DNA from: Pseudomonas helleri
GTDB taxonomy: Bacteria > Pseudomonadota > Gammaproteobacteria > Pseudomonadales > Pseudomonadaceae
Length of the DNA: 64,000 nt
Assembly (NCBI RefSeq): GCF_001043025.1
Contig: NZ_JYLD01000014.1
Coordinates: forward strand, 1 to 64,000
Reading direction: 5' to 3'
A program made the translations under genes and the position numbers. Below, in pieces: positions 41,999 through 53,011 of this stretch (position 1 is the stretch's first letter; each line of letters starts with the position of its first letter). The notes under the pieces are model-generated. The model was not told the DNA's origin. It did no database searches and was given only the letters and a program-made list of their open reading frames with translations.

Positions 41999-43557
41999 CC
42001 GCCAAAGAGCATAAACGCCAACCCATTTCCACAGGGTCCGAGTGGACCTTTGAGCTGATCCAGGCTTACGACCGCGAAATCAGCCGCCTCGCGGAACGTT
42101 ATGCGCTGGACACCTACCCCAACCAGATTGAGGTGATTACCGCTGAGCAAATGATGGACGCCTACGCGTCCGTCGGCATGCCGCTGGGTTACCACCATTG
42201 GTCCTACGGCAAACACTTCTTGAGTACCGAGAAGTCCTACAGCCGTGGGCAGATGGGGCTGGCTTACGAAATCGTGATCAACTCCGACCCGTGCATCGCC
42301 TACCTGATGGAAGAAAACACCATCTGCATGCAAGCCCTGGTCGTGGCCCACGCGTGCTACGGGCATAACAGCTTCTTCAAGGGCAACTACCTGTTCCGGA
42401 CCTGGACCGATGCCAGCTCGATCATCGACTACCTGGTGTTCGCCAAGCAGTACATCATGCAGTGCGAAGAACGCCACGGCATCGATGCCGTCGAAGACCT
42501 GCTCGACTCCTGCCATGCCTTGATGAACTACGGCGTGGACCGCTACAAACGGCCCTATCCGATTTCTGCCGAAGAAGAACGCCGTCGCCAGAAAGACCGC
42601 GAAGAGCACCTGCAAAAGCAAATCAACGACCTGTGGCGCACCATCCCCAAAGGGGTGGGCAAATCCAGTGAAAAGGACAACGCCCGCTTCCCGGATGAGC
42701 CGCAGGAAAACATCCTGTACTTCATTGAAAAACACGCGCCACTGCTGGAACCCTGGCAGCGTGAAGTCGTGCGCATTGTGCGCAAAATCGCCCAGTATTT
42801 TTACCCGCAGCGCCAAACCCAGGTGATGAATGAGGGCTGGGCCACGTTCTGGCACTACACGCTGATGAACGACCTGTACGACGAAGGGCTAGTCACCGAT
42901 GGCTTCATGATGGAGTTCCTCACCTCGCACACCAGCGTGGTCTTCCAGCCAGGCTTTGACAGCCCGTACTACAGCGGCATCAATCCCTATGCTCTGGGGT
43001 TTGCGATGTACCAGGACATCCGCCGCATGTGCGAGCACCCCACCGAAGAAGACCGGCGCTGGTTCCCGGACCTTGCAGGCAGCGACTGGCTGACCAGCAT
43101 CAAATTTGCCATGAGCAGCTTCAAGGACGAGAGCTTCATCCTGCAATACCTGTCGCCCAAGGTCATTCGCGACCTCAAGCTCTTCAGCATCATGGACGAC
43201 GATCAAAAGGACGACCTGCTGGTGCCTGCGATTCACGACGAGAACGGTTACCGCACCATCCGCGAAACGCTGGCAGCGCAATACAACCTGGGCAATCGTG
43301 AACCCAACGTGCAGATCTGGAGCATTGATCGACGCGGCGACCGCTCCCTGACCTTGCGCCACCAACAACATGACCGCAAACCTCTGGGTGACTCCACCGA
43401 CGAGGTACTCAAGCACCTGCACCGTCTGTGGGGCTTCGATATCCATCTGGAGACCCTGCAAGGCGACCAGATCATGAAGGTCCAGCACGTACCGCCCAAA
43501 GGCGAGCATGGTGAAAACGACTACGGCCGTCTGGACTTGTCCGCCGTCCACCTGTAA
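41995..43557 (+). CDS. spoVR: SpoVR family protein
   Basis: A 520-residue YcgB/SpoVR homologue. In non-sporulating bacteria it goes with PrkA and YeaH; molecular function is unknown. Histidine-rich conserved stretches VVAHACYGHNSFFKGNYLF and MNEGWATFWHYTLMNDL resemble metal-site motifs. Four-base overlap with yeaH shows coupling. Full family length. Confidence 0.93.
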   Translation: MTAKEHKRQPISTGSEWTFELIQAYDREISRLAERYALDTYPNQIEVITAEQMMDAYASVGMPLGYHHWSYGKHFLSTEKSYSRGQMGLAYEIVINSDPCIAYLMEENTICMQALVVAHACYGHNSFFKGNYLFRTWTDASSIIDYLVFAKQYIMQCEERHGIDAVEDLLDSCHALMNYGVDRYKRPYPISAEEERRRQKDREEHLQKQINDLWRTIPKGVGKSSEKDNARFPDEPQENILYFIEKHAPLLEPWQREVVRIVRKIAQYFYPQRQTQVMNEGWATFWHYTLMNDLYDEGLVTDGFMMEFLTSHTSVVFQPGFDSPYYSGINPYALGFAMYQDIRRMCEHPTEEDRRWFPDLAGSDWLTSIKFAMSSFKDESFILQYLSPKVIRDLKLFSIMDDDQKDDLLVPAIHDENGYRTIRETLAAQYNLGNREPNVQIWSIDRRGDRSLTLRHQQHDRKPLGDSTDEVLKHLHRLWGFDIHLETLQGDQIMKVQHVPPKGEHGENDYGRLDLSAVHL

Positions 43558-43618
43558 CCACATCGACCTCCGCTAACGCGGCACACGGGTTATCCTGTCG
43601 CGCTAACGGAGGCTTTTT

Positions 43619-44860
43619 ATGAAGATCTATAAAGTGGGCGGCGCAGTGCGCGACCGCTTGCTGGGCAAACCCGTCACCGACATCGACTGGGTGGTGGTGG
43701 GCGCGACTGCCGAGCAAATGCTCGCCGAAGGGTTTCGCCCGGTGGGGTCAGACTTCCCGGTATTTCTTCACCCAAAAACCGGTGAAGAATATGCACTTGC
43801 CCGAACCGAACGCAAAAGCGGCCATGGCTATGGTGGCTTTATCTTCCATGCCAGCCCCGACGTCACCCTCGAAGACGACCTGATACGCCGCGACCTGACC
43901 ATCAATGCGATGGCCGAAGACGCTGATTGCAATATCACCGACCCGTACCACGGCCAGCGAGACTTAGAGGCACGCATTCTGCGCCACGTTTCCCCCGCGT
44001 TTGCCGAAGATCCCTTGCGAGTCCTGCGTGTTGCCCGCTTTGCCGCCCGTTATGCAGGGCTTGGTTTCAGCATCGCTCCCGAGACCCTGGAACTCATGCG
44101 CCAACTGTCCGCCTCTGGCGAACTGCAGGCCCTGACGCCCGAGCGTTGCTGGAAAGAAATCTCTCGCGCACTCATGGAAGATCACCCACAGGTATTCATC
44201 GAAGTGCTGCGCAGTTGCGACGCGCTTGAGGTGCTACTGCCAGAGGTCAACGCCTTGTTTGGCGTGCCACAACCTCCCGTTCATCACCCCGAAGTCGACA
44301 GCGGCCTGCACACGCTGAGCGTGCTCGAACAAGCCGCCTTGCACCACCAACCGCTGACTGTGCGCTGGGCTTGCCTGCTGCACGACCTGGGCAAAGGGCT
44401 GACACCCGAAAGCCAGTGGCCACGACACATTGCCCACGAGCACAAAGGGCTGCGTCTGATCAAAGCCGTCAACGAACGCTACAAAGTACCGAGAGATTGC
44501 CAGGAACTGGCGCTGCTGGTGGGCGAGTACCACACCCATGGTCATCGCGCCCTGGAGCTCAAGGCATCGACATTGCTGGAGTTGCTGCAGCGGTTTGATG
44601 TGTATCGCCGCCCTCAGCGTTTTGAGGAGTTTGTGGTGGCCTGCGAAATGGACGCCAGAGGGCGTTTAGGCCTGGAAAACCGCCCTTACCCGCAGGCGGA
44701 TTATCTGCGCGGCGCGGCCCTGGCAGCACAAGGCGTGACCGTACAACCGCTGATCGAACAAGGCTTCAAAGGCCCCGAACTGGGCGAGGCCCTCAAGCAC
44801 GAACGGCTCAAGGCCCTGCAAGCCTACAAAGACGCCGCCAAACACAAGACGATGCCGTAG
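43619..44860 (+). CDS. cca: CCA tRNA nucleotidyltransferase with HD domain
   Basis: Adds or repairs the CCA end of tRNAs. The 413-residue protein has the class II polymerase start KVGGAVRDRLLGKPVTDIDWVV (catalytic DID at 21-23), RRDLTINAMA, and an HD phosphohydrolase domain (LLHDLGKG), so it is the multifunctional type. Its stop codon lies inside the left arm of a 144-base inverted repeat. Confidence 0.96.
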   Translation: MKIYKVGGAVRDRLLGKPVTDIDWVVVGATAEQMLAEGFRPVGSDFPVFLHPKTGEEYALARTERKSGHGYGGFIFHASPDVTLEDDLIRRDLTINAMAEDADCNITDPYHGQRDLEARILRHVSPAFAEDPLRVLRVARFAARYAGLGFSIAPETLELMRQLSASGELQALTPERCWKEISRALMEDHPQVFIEVLRSCDALEVLLPEVNALFGVPQPPVHHPEVDSGLHTLSVLEQAALHHQPLTVRWACLLHDLGKGLTPESQWPRHIAHEHKGLRLIKAVNERYKVPRDCQELALLVGEYHTHGHRALELKASTLLELLQRFDVYRRPQRFEEFVVACEMDARGRLGLENRPYPQADYLRGAALAAQGVTVQPLIEQGFKGPELGEALKHERLKALQAYKDAAKHKTMP

Positions 44861-45000
44861 CAGTTGCCGAGCGTGCGAGGCTACGTCCGGCTGCGCAGCA
44901 GTCGTAAATCAAACACTGCGGGGCGACCGTAAAACCTTGCAGTTGGTGTTTACGATCGCTACGCAATCGGACGTAGCCTCGCAGGCTCGTCAACTGCTAC
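44857..45000. repeat. 144-base REP-type inverted repeat overlapping the cca stop
   Basis: Arm 44857-44889 (gtagcagttgccgagcgtgc...) and arm 44968-45000 match as an inverted pair with two mismatches in 33. An inner pair (cgtaaa.../...tttacg) is less perfect. The left arm includes the cca TAG codon. The same unit in single form is at 52635-52687 and 56131-56183. It also separates cca from the convergent folK. Confidence 0.85.
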
Positions 45001-45018
45001 AGGGTTTTGCGCGCCCCC

Positions 45019-45549
45019 TTAAACCGAGCGTTCAAGCATCTCTGCCGGCGTCAATTGCACGCCCCGCCACTCAAACGCCACAGGCGCCAATACCTGGTCG
45101 ATCTGCGCTTCGGCCCACATCTGGGCAAGGGTTTTACCTACGCCCGGATGTACCTTATTTGGCGCCATCAACGACAACGGCCAAAGCACAAACGCATTCT
45201 TGAGAATTTCTGCTCGCGGCAAGGTCAGGAACTCAAAGTCGCCCTCCAGATCGCCGTAAAACAACACGTCGATATCCAGCGGCAGCCCTTTGCGATCCGG
45301 GGCATAACGCCCGTTATCCGCTTCAATCAACTTCAAACGTCGGCTTAATTCCATCAGTGGCAAATCGGTTTTGGCCGCGACCACCAGATTGAAAAATGGC
45401 CCGCTTTTGATGCCCACCGGCTGACTTTCAAACACCGCCGAACACGTCATGCCCTGCAAAAAGCCCGCAAGCGCGTCCAGCCCGGCACACAAATGCCGTT
45501 CACGCTCGGTATTGCTACCGAGCCCGAGATAAACCTCTGTTAGCGGCAT
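45019..45549 (-). CDS. folK: 6-hydroxymethyl-dihydropterin pyrophosphokinase
   Basis: Transfers pyrophosphate from ATP to the pterin in folate synthesis. The 176-residue protein has the N-terminal VYLGLGSNTERERHL, ESQPVG, the LKLIEADNGRYAPDRKGLPLDIDVLFYG signature region and RAEILKNAFVLWPL. The basic/Gly motif is slightly shifted from E. coli. It overlaps folB by 10 bases. Confidence 0.92.
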   Translation of the reverse strand: MPLTEVYLGLGSNTERERHLCAGLDALAGFLQGMTCSAVFESQPVGIKSGPFFNLVVAAKTDLPLMELSRRLKLIEADNGRYAPDRKGLPLDIDVLFYGDLEGDFEFLTLPRAEILKNAFVLWPLSLMAPNKVHPGVGKTLAQMWAEAQIDQVLAPVAFEWRGVQLTPAEMLERSV

Positions 45550-45893
45550 CCGCGCTCAATCTCCACACCCACCCCTGTGGCCGCCGCAACGGCGCCGGGC
45601 TTGGTCAGCTTGAGGTGCAACCAGGGAATATTGAATTCACTCATCAGCACTTGCGCCAAACGTTCGGCAAATGTTTCTACCAGCTGGAACTGAGCCTGCT
45701 CGGCAAACGCCTGGATGCGCGCCGACACACTGGCGTAATCCAATGCCAGGGTCAGGTCGTCTCCGGCCGCTGCCGGGCGGTTATCCCACGCAAAACTCAG
45801 ATCTAGCCGCAGGCACTGACGGATGCCGCGCTCCCAGTCATAAGCACCGATAACGGTGTCAACTTCCAGGCCTTCGATAAACACTCTGTCCAA
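45540..45893 (-). CDS. folB: dihydroneopterin aldolase
   Basis: Cleaves dihydroneopterin ahead of FolK. The best start is the TTG at 45891-45893: GGAGAAGAG lies a few bases upstream and LDRVFIEGLEVDTVIGAYDWE is the canonical N-terminus (117 residues). Core motifs are TFAERLAQVLM and KLTKPGAV near the C-terminus. Divergent from plsY. Confidence 0.93.
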   Translation of the reverse strand: MDRVFIEGLEVDTVIGAYDWERGIRQCLRLDLSFAWDNRPAAAGDDLTLALDYASVSARIQAFAEQAQFQLVETFAERLAQVLMSEFNIPWLHLKLTKPGAVAAATGVGVEIERGCR

Positions 45894-45967
45894 GCACTCT
45901 TCTCCGCAGCACGACAAGGGCGCAATGCGCCGTTAGAATCAGGGCGTCCTTGCCCGGAATAGTTAGC

Positions 45968-46537
45968 ATGTTTTGGTTACTGGCGATGCTCGCCTACCTG
46001 CTTGGTTCTATGTCCTTCGCTATTTTGCTCAGCCGCCTGACGGGAAACCCCGACCCGCGAATGAGTGGCTCAGGCAATGCCGGCGCAACCAACATGTTGC
46101 GCCTGGCCGGTAAAAAGCTCGCCATCCTGACCTTGCTTGGCGATCTGTGCAAAGGGCTTTTACCGGTATTGCTGGCCTATCAACTGGGCTGCACGCTCCA
46201 GCAACAAGCCTGGATCGGCGCCTGCGCCGTTGTAGGGCACATGTACCCACTGTACTTCCGCTTTCGCGGCGGCAAGGGCGTTGCCACCGCTGCCGGCATG
46301 CTGCTGGGCCTTTATCCGCCCGCCGCGCTGCTGGCTGCTGTCGCATGGCTGCTGACCTTCCAGCTCAGCCGCACGAGCTCGCTGGCCTCACTGATTGCCG
46401 CCCCCCTCACCCTGCCCTTGCTGGCCTGGCAAGAACCTGCAGCGCTGCTGCCCATGAGCGCTCTGACGACGCTCATTGTGTGGCGGCACCGCAGCAATCT
46501 ACGCGACCTGATGGCTGGGCGCGAACGGCATTTCTGA
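45968..46537 (+). CDS. plsY: acyl-phosphate:glycerol-3-phosphate acyltransferase
   Basis: Membrane enzyme making lysophosphatidate in phospholipid synthesis. The 189-residue protein has several helices and the three PlsY motifs: GSGNAGATNMLR, GHMYPLYFRFRGGKGVATAAG, and the late LTTLIVWRHRSNLRDL. ATG at 45968 is used; the upstream in-frame TTG is less likely. Confidence 0.95.
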   Translation: MFWLLAMLAYLLGSMSFAILLSRLTGNPDPRMSGSGNAGATNMLRLAGKKLAILTLLGDLCKGLLPVLLAYQLGCTLQQQAWIGACAVVGHMYPLYFRFRGGKGVATAAGMLLGLYPPAALLAAVAWLLTFQLSRTSSLASLIAAPLTLPLLAWQEPAALLPMSALTTLIVWRHRSNLRDLMAGRERHF

Positions 46538-46541
46538 ACCC

Positions 46542-47567
46542 TTACAGCGGTGGCAACTGCTCCATCGGCCAGCGTGCCTGCACGCTGATCGCCAGGCTCT
46601 CGTGCTGGCCCGCCAGCAAACGCTGACACCCGGCATAAGCAATCATCGCGCCATTATCGGTGCAGAACTCGGGGCGAGCGTAGTACACCTGACCGTTCAT
46701 CTCGCCGAGCATTTTCTCGAGCGATTCACGCAGCGCCTTGTTCGCACTCACCCCCCCGGCAATAACCAGGCGCTTCATCCCGGCAGCCTTCAGCGCGCGC
46801 TTGCACTTGATGGTCAGGGTTTCGACAACGGCTTGCTGAAACGCCAGCGAAATATCGCAACGCGCCTGCTCCGTATCCTCGCCCGCGTCTACACAACGCT
46901 GCCAAGTATTCAGCGCGAAGGTTTTAAGGCCGCTAAAACTGAATTGCAGCCCCGGACGATCGGTCATCGGCCGCGGGAACACAAAACGCCCGGCAACCCC
47001 TTGTGCAGCCAGCCGCGCGATCTCAGGGCCACCCGGATAACGCATCCCCATCATCTTGGCGGTTTTGTCGAAGGCTTCACCCGCCGCATCATCCAGACTC
47101 TCGCCCAACAGCTCGTATTGACCGATACCATCGACACGCACCAGCTGCGTATGGCCGCCCGACACCAACAAAGCGACGAACGGGAACTCTGGTGGCTGCT
47201 CTTCCAGCATGGGGGCCAATAAATGGCCTTCCATGTGGTGCACGCCAAGGGCAGGTATACCCCAGGCAAAAGCCAGCGCCTGGGCACACGAAGCCCCGAC
47301 CAGCAAGGCCCCGACCAGTCCCGGCCCTGCCGTGTAGGCAATGGCGTCAATCTCTGTAGGCACGCAATCTGCCTCAGCCAACACCTGACGAATCAAGGGC
47401 AGCATGCGCTTGACGTGATCACGCGAGGCAAGCTCCGGCACCACACCGCCATAAGCGCGGTGCAGGTCGATCTGACTGAACAGCCCATCGGCCAAAAGCC
47501 CGCGTTCACTGTCGTATAGCGCGACGCCGGTTTCGTCGCAGGAAGTTTCTAATCCCAGTACTAGCAT
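46542..47567 (-). CDS. tsaD: tRNA threonylcarbamoyladenosine transferase subunit TsaD
   Basis: Catalytic subunit placing the threonylcarbamoyl group on A37 of ANN-reading tRNAs. The 341-residue protein has LGLETSCDETGVAL and the metal histidines H111 and H115 in GVHHMEGHL. Divergent from rpsU; convergent with plsY with 4 bases between. Confidence 0.97.
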   Translation of the reverse strand: MLVLGLETSCDETGVALYDSERGLLADGLFSQIDLHRAYGGVVPELASRDHVKRMLPLIRQVLAEADCVPTEIDAIAYTAGPGLVGALLVGASCAQALAFAWGIPALGVHHMEGHLLAPMLEEQPPEFPFVALLVSGGHTQLVRVDGIGQYELLGESLDDAAGEAFDKTAKMMGMRYPGGPEIARLAAQGVAGRFVFPRPMTDRPGLQFSFSGLKTFALNTWQRCVDAGEDTEQARCDISLAFQQAVVETLTIKCKRALKAAGMKRLVIAGGVSANKALRESLEKMLGEMNGQVYYARPEFCTDNGAMIAYAGCQRLLAGQHESLAISVQARWPMEQLPPL

Positions 47568-47765
47568 GGGTTTACGCCTTGTTGAGGCTCAATTCGAAGG
47601 CGCGCATAATAGTCGCCACTCCCGCCCCCGACCAGCGGTTTTCGATCAGAGGCTTTGCATTCCGGGCGTTGAGGGGTTAACATCCGCAACCCTTAAAAAC
47701 CGACGTCTTACAACGCAATTTAGCCTTGGGACGTTGACCCCGGTAATGAATGAAGGTAGCTCTGG

Positions 47766-47981
47766 ATGCCAGCCGTCAAAGTAAAAGAGAACGAACCCTT
47801 CGACGTAGCTCTGCGTCGTTTCAAGCGCTCCTGCGAAAAAGCCGGTGTACTGGCTGAAGTTCGCAGCCGCGAATTTTACGAGAAGCCGACTTCTGAGCGT
47901 AAGCGCAAAGCAGCAGCAGCTGTTAAGCGTCACGCAAAGAAAGTTCAGCGCGAGCAGCGCCGCGCCGTTCGTCTGTACTAA
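47766..47981 (+). CDS. rpsU: 30S ribosomal protein S21
   Basis: A 71-residue very basic protein (ends [14 protein letters not shown]) of the small subunit platform, needed for initiation. First gene of the rpsU-dnaG-rpoD macromolecular synthesis block. The 198-base region between it and tsaD must hold its promoter; a weak TTGCAT-17-TAACAT pair is at 47655-47683. Confidence 0.97.
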
Positions 47982-48454
47982 TACACAGACGTTCGTTGCA
48001 AGCTTCTGCCAAGCCCGGCCTAAAGCCGGGCCGTAGGCAGTTGCAGCAAGTTACACGCTCTACCGTCAAGGCCGCAGATGCGACCGCGACAAAGCGTAAC
48101 ACCACGTCAGACCTGGTTTTAACAACCAGCGGTGCACGTCTTTACTGACGAGCCTTACAAGGCTACCGACGAGCACACTTTTCCTGATTCTCCCAAGACA
48201 ATCAGCCCAAGGTACTTCTCCTGTGCCTGCTTATGAGCCACCCGAGACCCACCACAGGTCAATTCGGACTCAGAGCGCAACACCTATCGAACATATTCGT
48301 ACTGATTAAAACCCTAGTCAGATGAGATTCGACAGATACACTTCCCCACAATGACTGAGCAGACGCCACACGATCGAGCCATGCACCTGCGTGCACGCCA
48401 TCATGCCAAGCCACTCATCGGGGTTAATTTCTGCTCCGTGATGACGAGAACGCC
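47982..48454 (+). other. 473-base gap between rpsU and dnaG
   Basis: No coding region seen. A hairpin gcccggc (48013-48019) / gccgggc (48025-48031) just after rpsU lacks a T run and may act as the attenuating terminator known between rpsU and dnaG in enterics. In P. aeruginosa a GatB/YqeY-family gene (PA0578) occupies this place; the gap is about the size of that gene but holds no obvious remnant. Confidence 0.6.
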
Positions 48455-50410
48455 ATGGCCGGGTTAATCCCCCAGAGCTTTATTGACGACCTTCTGAACC
48501 GCACCGATATCGTCGATGTCGTCAGCTCGCGCGTGCAAATGAAGAAAGCAGGCAAGAACTACACGGCTTGCTGCCCGTTTCACAAAGAAAAAACGCCCTC
48601 GTTCAGTGTCAGCCCCGACAAACAGTTTTATTACTGCTTTGGCTGCGGCGCAGGCGGCAATGCCCTCGGCTTCATCATGGACCACGACAACCTGGACTTC
48701 CCCCAGGCCGTCGAAGAACTGGCAAAAGCTGCCGGCATGGAGATCCCCCGAGAAGAAGGCGGCCGATCACACAAGCCACGGCAACCTACCGACTCACCGC
48801 TCTACCCGCTTCTGACCGCTGCCGCCGACTTTTACCGGCAAGCGCTCAAGAGTCATCCTGCACGCAAAGTCGCCGTCGAATACCTCAAAGGCCGCGGCCT
48901 GACCGGCGAAATCGCTCGCGACTTTGGCCTCGGTTTCGCCCCGCCCGGCTGGGACAACCTGTTCAAGCACTTGAGCAACGACACCCTGCAGCAAAAGGCG
49001 ATGATTGACGCCGGGCTGCTGGTGGAGAACGCCGAGACCGGCAAACGCTACGACCGCTTTCGCGACCGCGTGATGTTCCCGATCCGCGACAGCCGCGGCC
49101 GCATCATTGCGTTCGGCGGCCGCGTGCTCGGCGACGACAAGCCCAAATACCTGAACTCCCCGGAAACCCCTGTATTCCACAAGGGCCAGGAACTCTACGG
49201 GCTGTTCGAGGCACGCAAATTCAACCGCAGCCTCGATGAAATCATCGTGGTTGAAGGCTACATGGACGTGATCGCGCTGGCCCAGCAAGGCCTGCGCAAT
49301 GCCGTCGCCACCTTGGGTACCGCCACCAGCGAAGAGCACATGAAACGCTTGTTTCGCGTGGTGCCCAGCGTTCTATTCTGTTTTGACGGCGATCAGGCTG
49401 GCCGCAACGCTGCCTGGCGCGCCCTTGAAGCAACCCTCTCGTGCTTGCAGGACGGTCGCCGTGCGCGCTTTCTGTTTTTGCCCGAGGGCGAAGACCCGGA
49501 CACATTGGTGCGCTCCGAAGGCACCGACGCCTTCAAGGCGCGCATCAACCAGCACGCACAACCGCTGGCCGATTACTTTTTCCAGCAACTGACCGAAGAA
49601 GCCGACCCGCGGTCGCTTGAGGGCAAAGCCCACATGGTCACGCTGGCAGCACCGTTGATCGACAAAGTGCCGGGCGCCAACCTGCGCACGCTGATGCGTC
49701 AGCGCCTGACCGAAATCACCGGCCTGACCCACGACATGGTCAGCCAACTGGCACAAAGCGCGCCCGTCAAACCTCAGGCCCAACCCGCTTACGACCCTGG
49801 CATTGATTACGACGCAATGCCCGACTACAGCGACTTCCAGCAACCGGACGTGTACATCCCCCAACAGGAATGGACCCCGAAAAAGCCTGGCGCTGGCGGT
49901 AAAAAGTGGGAAAACAAACCTTGGGACAAAAAAGGTAAACGAGGCGCCGAGCGCGAGCAGGCCTGGGTGCCGGTCGGCGTCGAACCACCCACGCTAACGG
50001 CCTTGCGCACCCTGCTGCACCATCCCCAACTGGCAAAAAAAGTTGAGGACGCCGGGCACTTTGCGGCCGAAGACCAGACCAATAATCAGTTACTGATTGC
50101 TCTGGTAGAAGCCGTACAGAAAAATCCTAAGCTAAGCTCTATTCAGTTGCTGTCGCGCTGGCACGGCACTGAGCAGGGTCGATTGTTACAACGACTGCTG
50201 GAAAAGGAATGGCTAATTGACGCCGACAACCTTGAACAACAGTTTTTCGACACCATAACTAGCTTGTCAGCACGCCAACGTGAGCGAAATCTAGAGCAAC
50301 TTCTTCGAAAAGCACGTCAAGGCGAGCTTAGTACCGAGGAAAAAAACCAGTTACGCGACCTCTTGAGTCGCAATAATCCTGCATCAAACCCGACCTCAAC
50401 TGGCGCGTGA
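48455..50410 (+). CDS. dnaG: DNA primase
   Basis: Makes RNA primers at the replication fork. The 651-residue protein has the zinc ribbon (C40, H43, C61, C64 in CPFHKEKTPSF and YYCFGCGAGG), the TOPRIM core with IIVVEGYMDVIAL and VLFCFDGDQAGRNAA, a basic/proline linker (about 470-500) and a C-terminal DnaB-binding domain. Standard gene order with rpoD. Confidence 0.97.
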   Translation: MAGLIPQSFIDDLLNRTDIVDVVSSRVQMKKAGKNYTACCPFHKEKTPSFSVSPDKQFYYCFGCGAGGNALGFIMDHDNLDFPQAVEELAKAAGMEIPREEGGRSHKPRQPTDSPLYPLLTAAADFYRQALKSHPARKVAVEYLKGRGLTGEIARDFGLGFAPPGWDNLFKHLSNDTLQQKAMIDAGLLVENAETGKRYDRFRDRVMFPIRDSRGRIIAFGGRVLGDDKPKYLNSPETPVFHKGQELYGLFEARKFNRSLDEIIVVEGYMDVIALAQQGLRNAVATLGTATSEEHMKRLFRVVPSVLFCFDGDQAGRNAAWRALEATLSCLQDGRRARFLFLPEGEDPDTLVRSEGTDAFKARINQHAQPLADYFFQQLTEEADPRSLEGKAHMVTLAAPLIDKVPGANLRTLMRQRLTEITGLTHDMVSQLAQSAPVKPQAQPAYDPGIDYDAMPDYSDFQQPDVYIPQQEWTPKKPGAGGKKWENKPWDKKGKRGAEREQAWVPVGVEPPTLTALRTLLHHPQLAKKVEDAGHFAAEDQTNNQLLIALVEAVQKNPKLSSIQLLSRWHGTEQGRLLQRLLEKEWLIDADNLEQQFFDTITSLSARQRERNLEQLLRKARQGELSTEEKNQLRDLLSRNNPASNPTSTGA

Positions 50411-50477
50411 GGTCACAGCTAAGGTATAATCCTCGGCTTGTTTTTTGCCCGCCAAGACCTTCAGTGGATAGGGTGTT

Positions 50478-52325
<1,848 letters not shown>

Positions 52326-52329
52326 TCCC

Positions 52330-52356
52330 AAAACCCCCGGCCCTGCCGGGGGTTTT
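52330..52356 (+). terminator. rpoD terminator
   Basis: A 12-bp perfect stem aaaacccccggc / gccgggggtttt with a 3-base loop directly after the rpoD stop. It ends the macromolecular synthesis transcript. Confidence 0.92.
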
Positions 52357-52489
52357 GCTTTATGGGCAATACAGCGTCTGCACGCCTTCAAATGCGACAG
52401 AATTCGCACACAGAATTCTTCGTACCTCTAATTAAGATTTTTCGGATAGCACTCCTAAGAAACCATCGTTATAATCCCCGGCTTACTTA

Positions 52490-52591
<102 letters not shown>

Positions 52592-52634
52592 TTTTTTGTG
52601 CCCTTAACAAAGAGCTCATCGCCCCACTCCCCCT

Positions 52635-52730
52635 GTAGCAGTTGACGAGCCTTGCGAGGCTACGTCCGGCTGCGCAGCAGCCGTAAACCACGCTGAAAAG
52701 ATCGCGAGACAAGCTCGCTCCTACAGACAG
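52635..52730. repeat. REP-type units after the tRNA
   Basis: Unit 52635-52687 (gtagcagttgacgagccttg...) matches the arms of the cca repeat. It is followed by a second REP half (tcgcgagacaagctcgctcc, 52702-52721). The same pair in the same order recurs at 56131-56217 beside the intact transporter gene, so it belongs to the duplicated flank. Confidence 0.8.
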
Positions 52731-52770
52731 CGAACACTAAACCCCTGTAGCCGCTGCCGAGCCCCTCCCC

Positions 52771-53011
52771 TCACAAAAACGCAATCCACAACCCCGCCAT
52801 CAGCAAGGTCACCAAGGTCACTGGCACCCCGGACTTTGCGAATGACCCGAACGAGATCTTGATACCGCACCCCGCCGCCTGTTCCACGACGATGATCCCG
52901 GCCAGGCTGCCGAAAATAATAAGGTTGCTCGAAAACCCGGTACCCAACGCAATCGCAGCACCTAACAACTGCGCGTTGTTGTCCGGATGCAGGTACGGGG
53001 AAAGCAGCATG
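52771..53011 (-). pseudogene. 3' remnant of a duplicated SLC13-type transporter gene
   Basis: Encodes the last 80 residues of the transporter found intact at 56267-57493 (ends SGVPVTLVTLLMAGLWIAFL in both). Base identity is near perfect for the distal part but drops around 52965-53000, where LHPDNNAQLLG replaces LHPDGNAQSLG, so this is a divergent allele and not a fresh copy. Homology stops exactly at 53011, where the spike fragment begins on the other strand. It cannot make a functional transporter. Confidence 0.9.
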
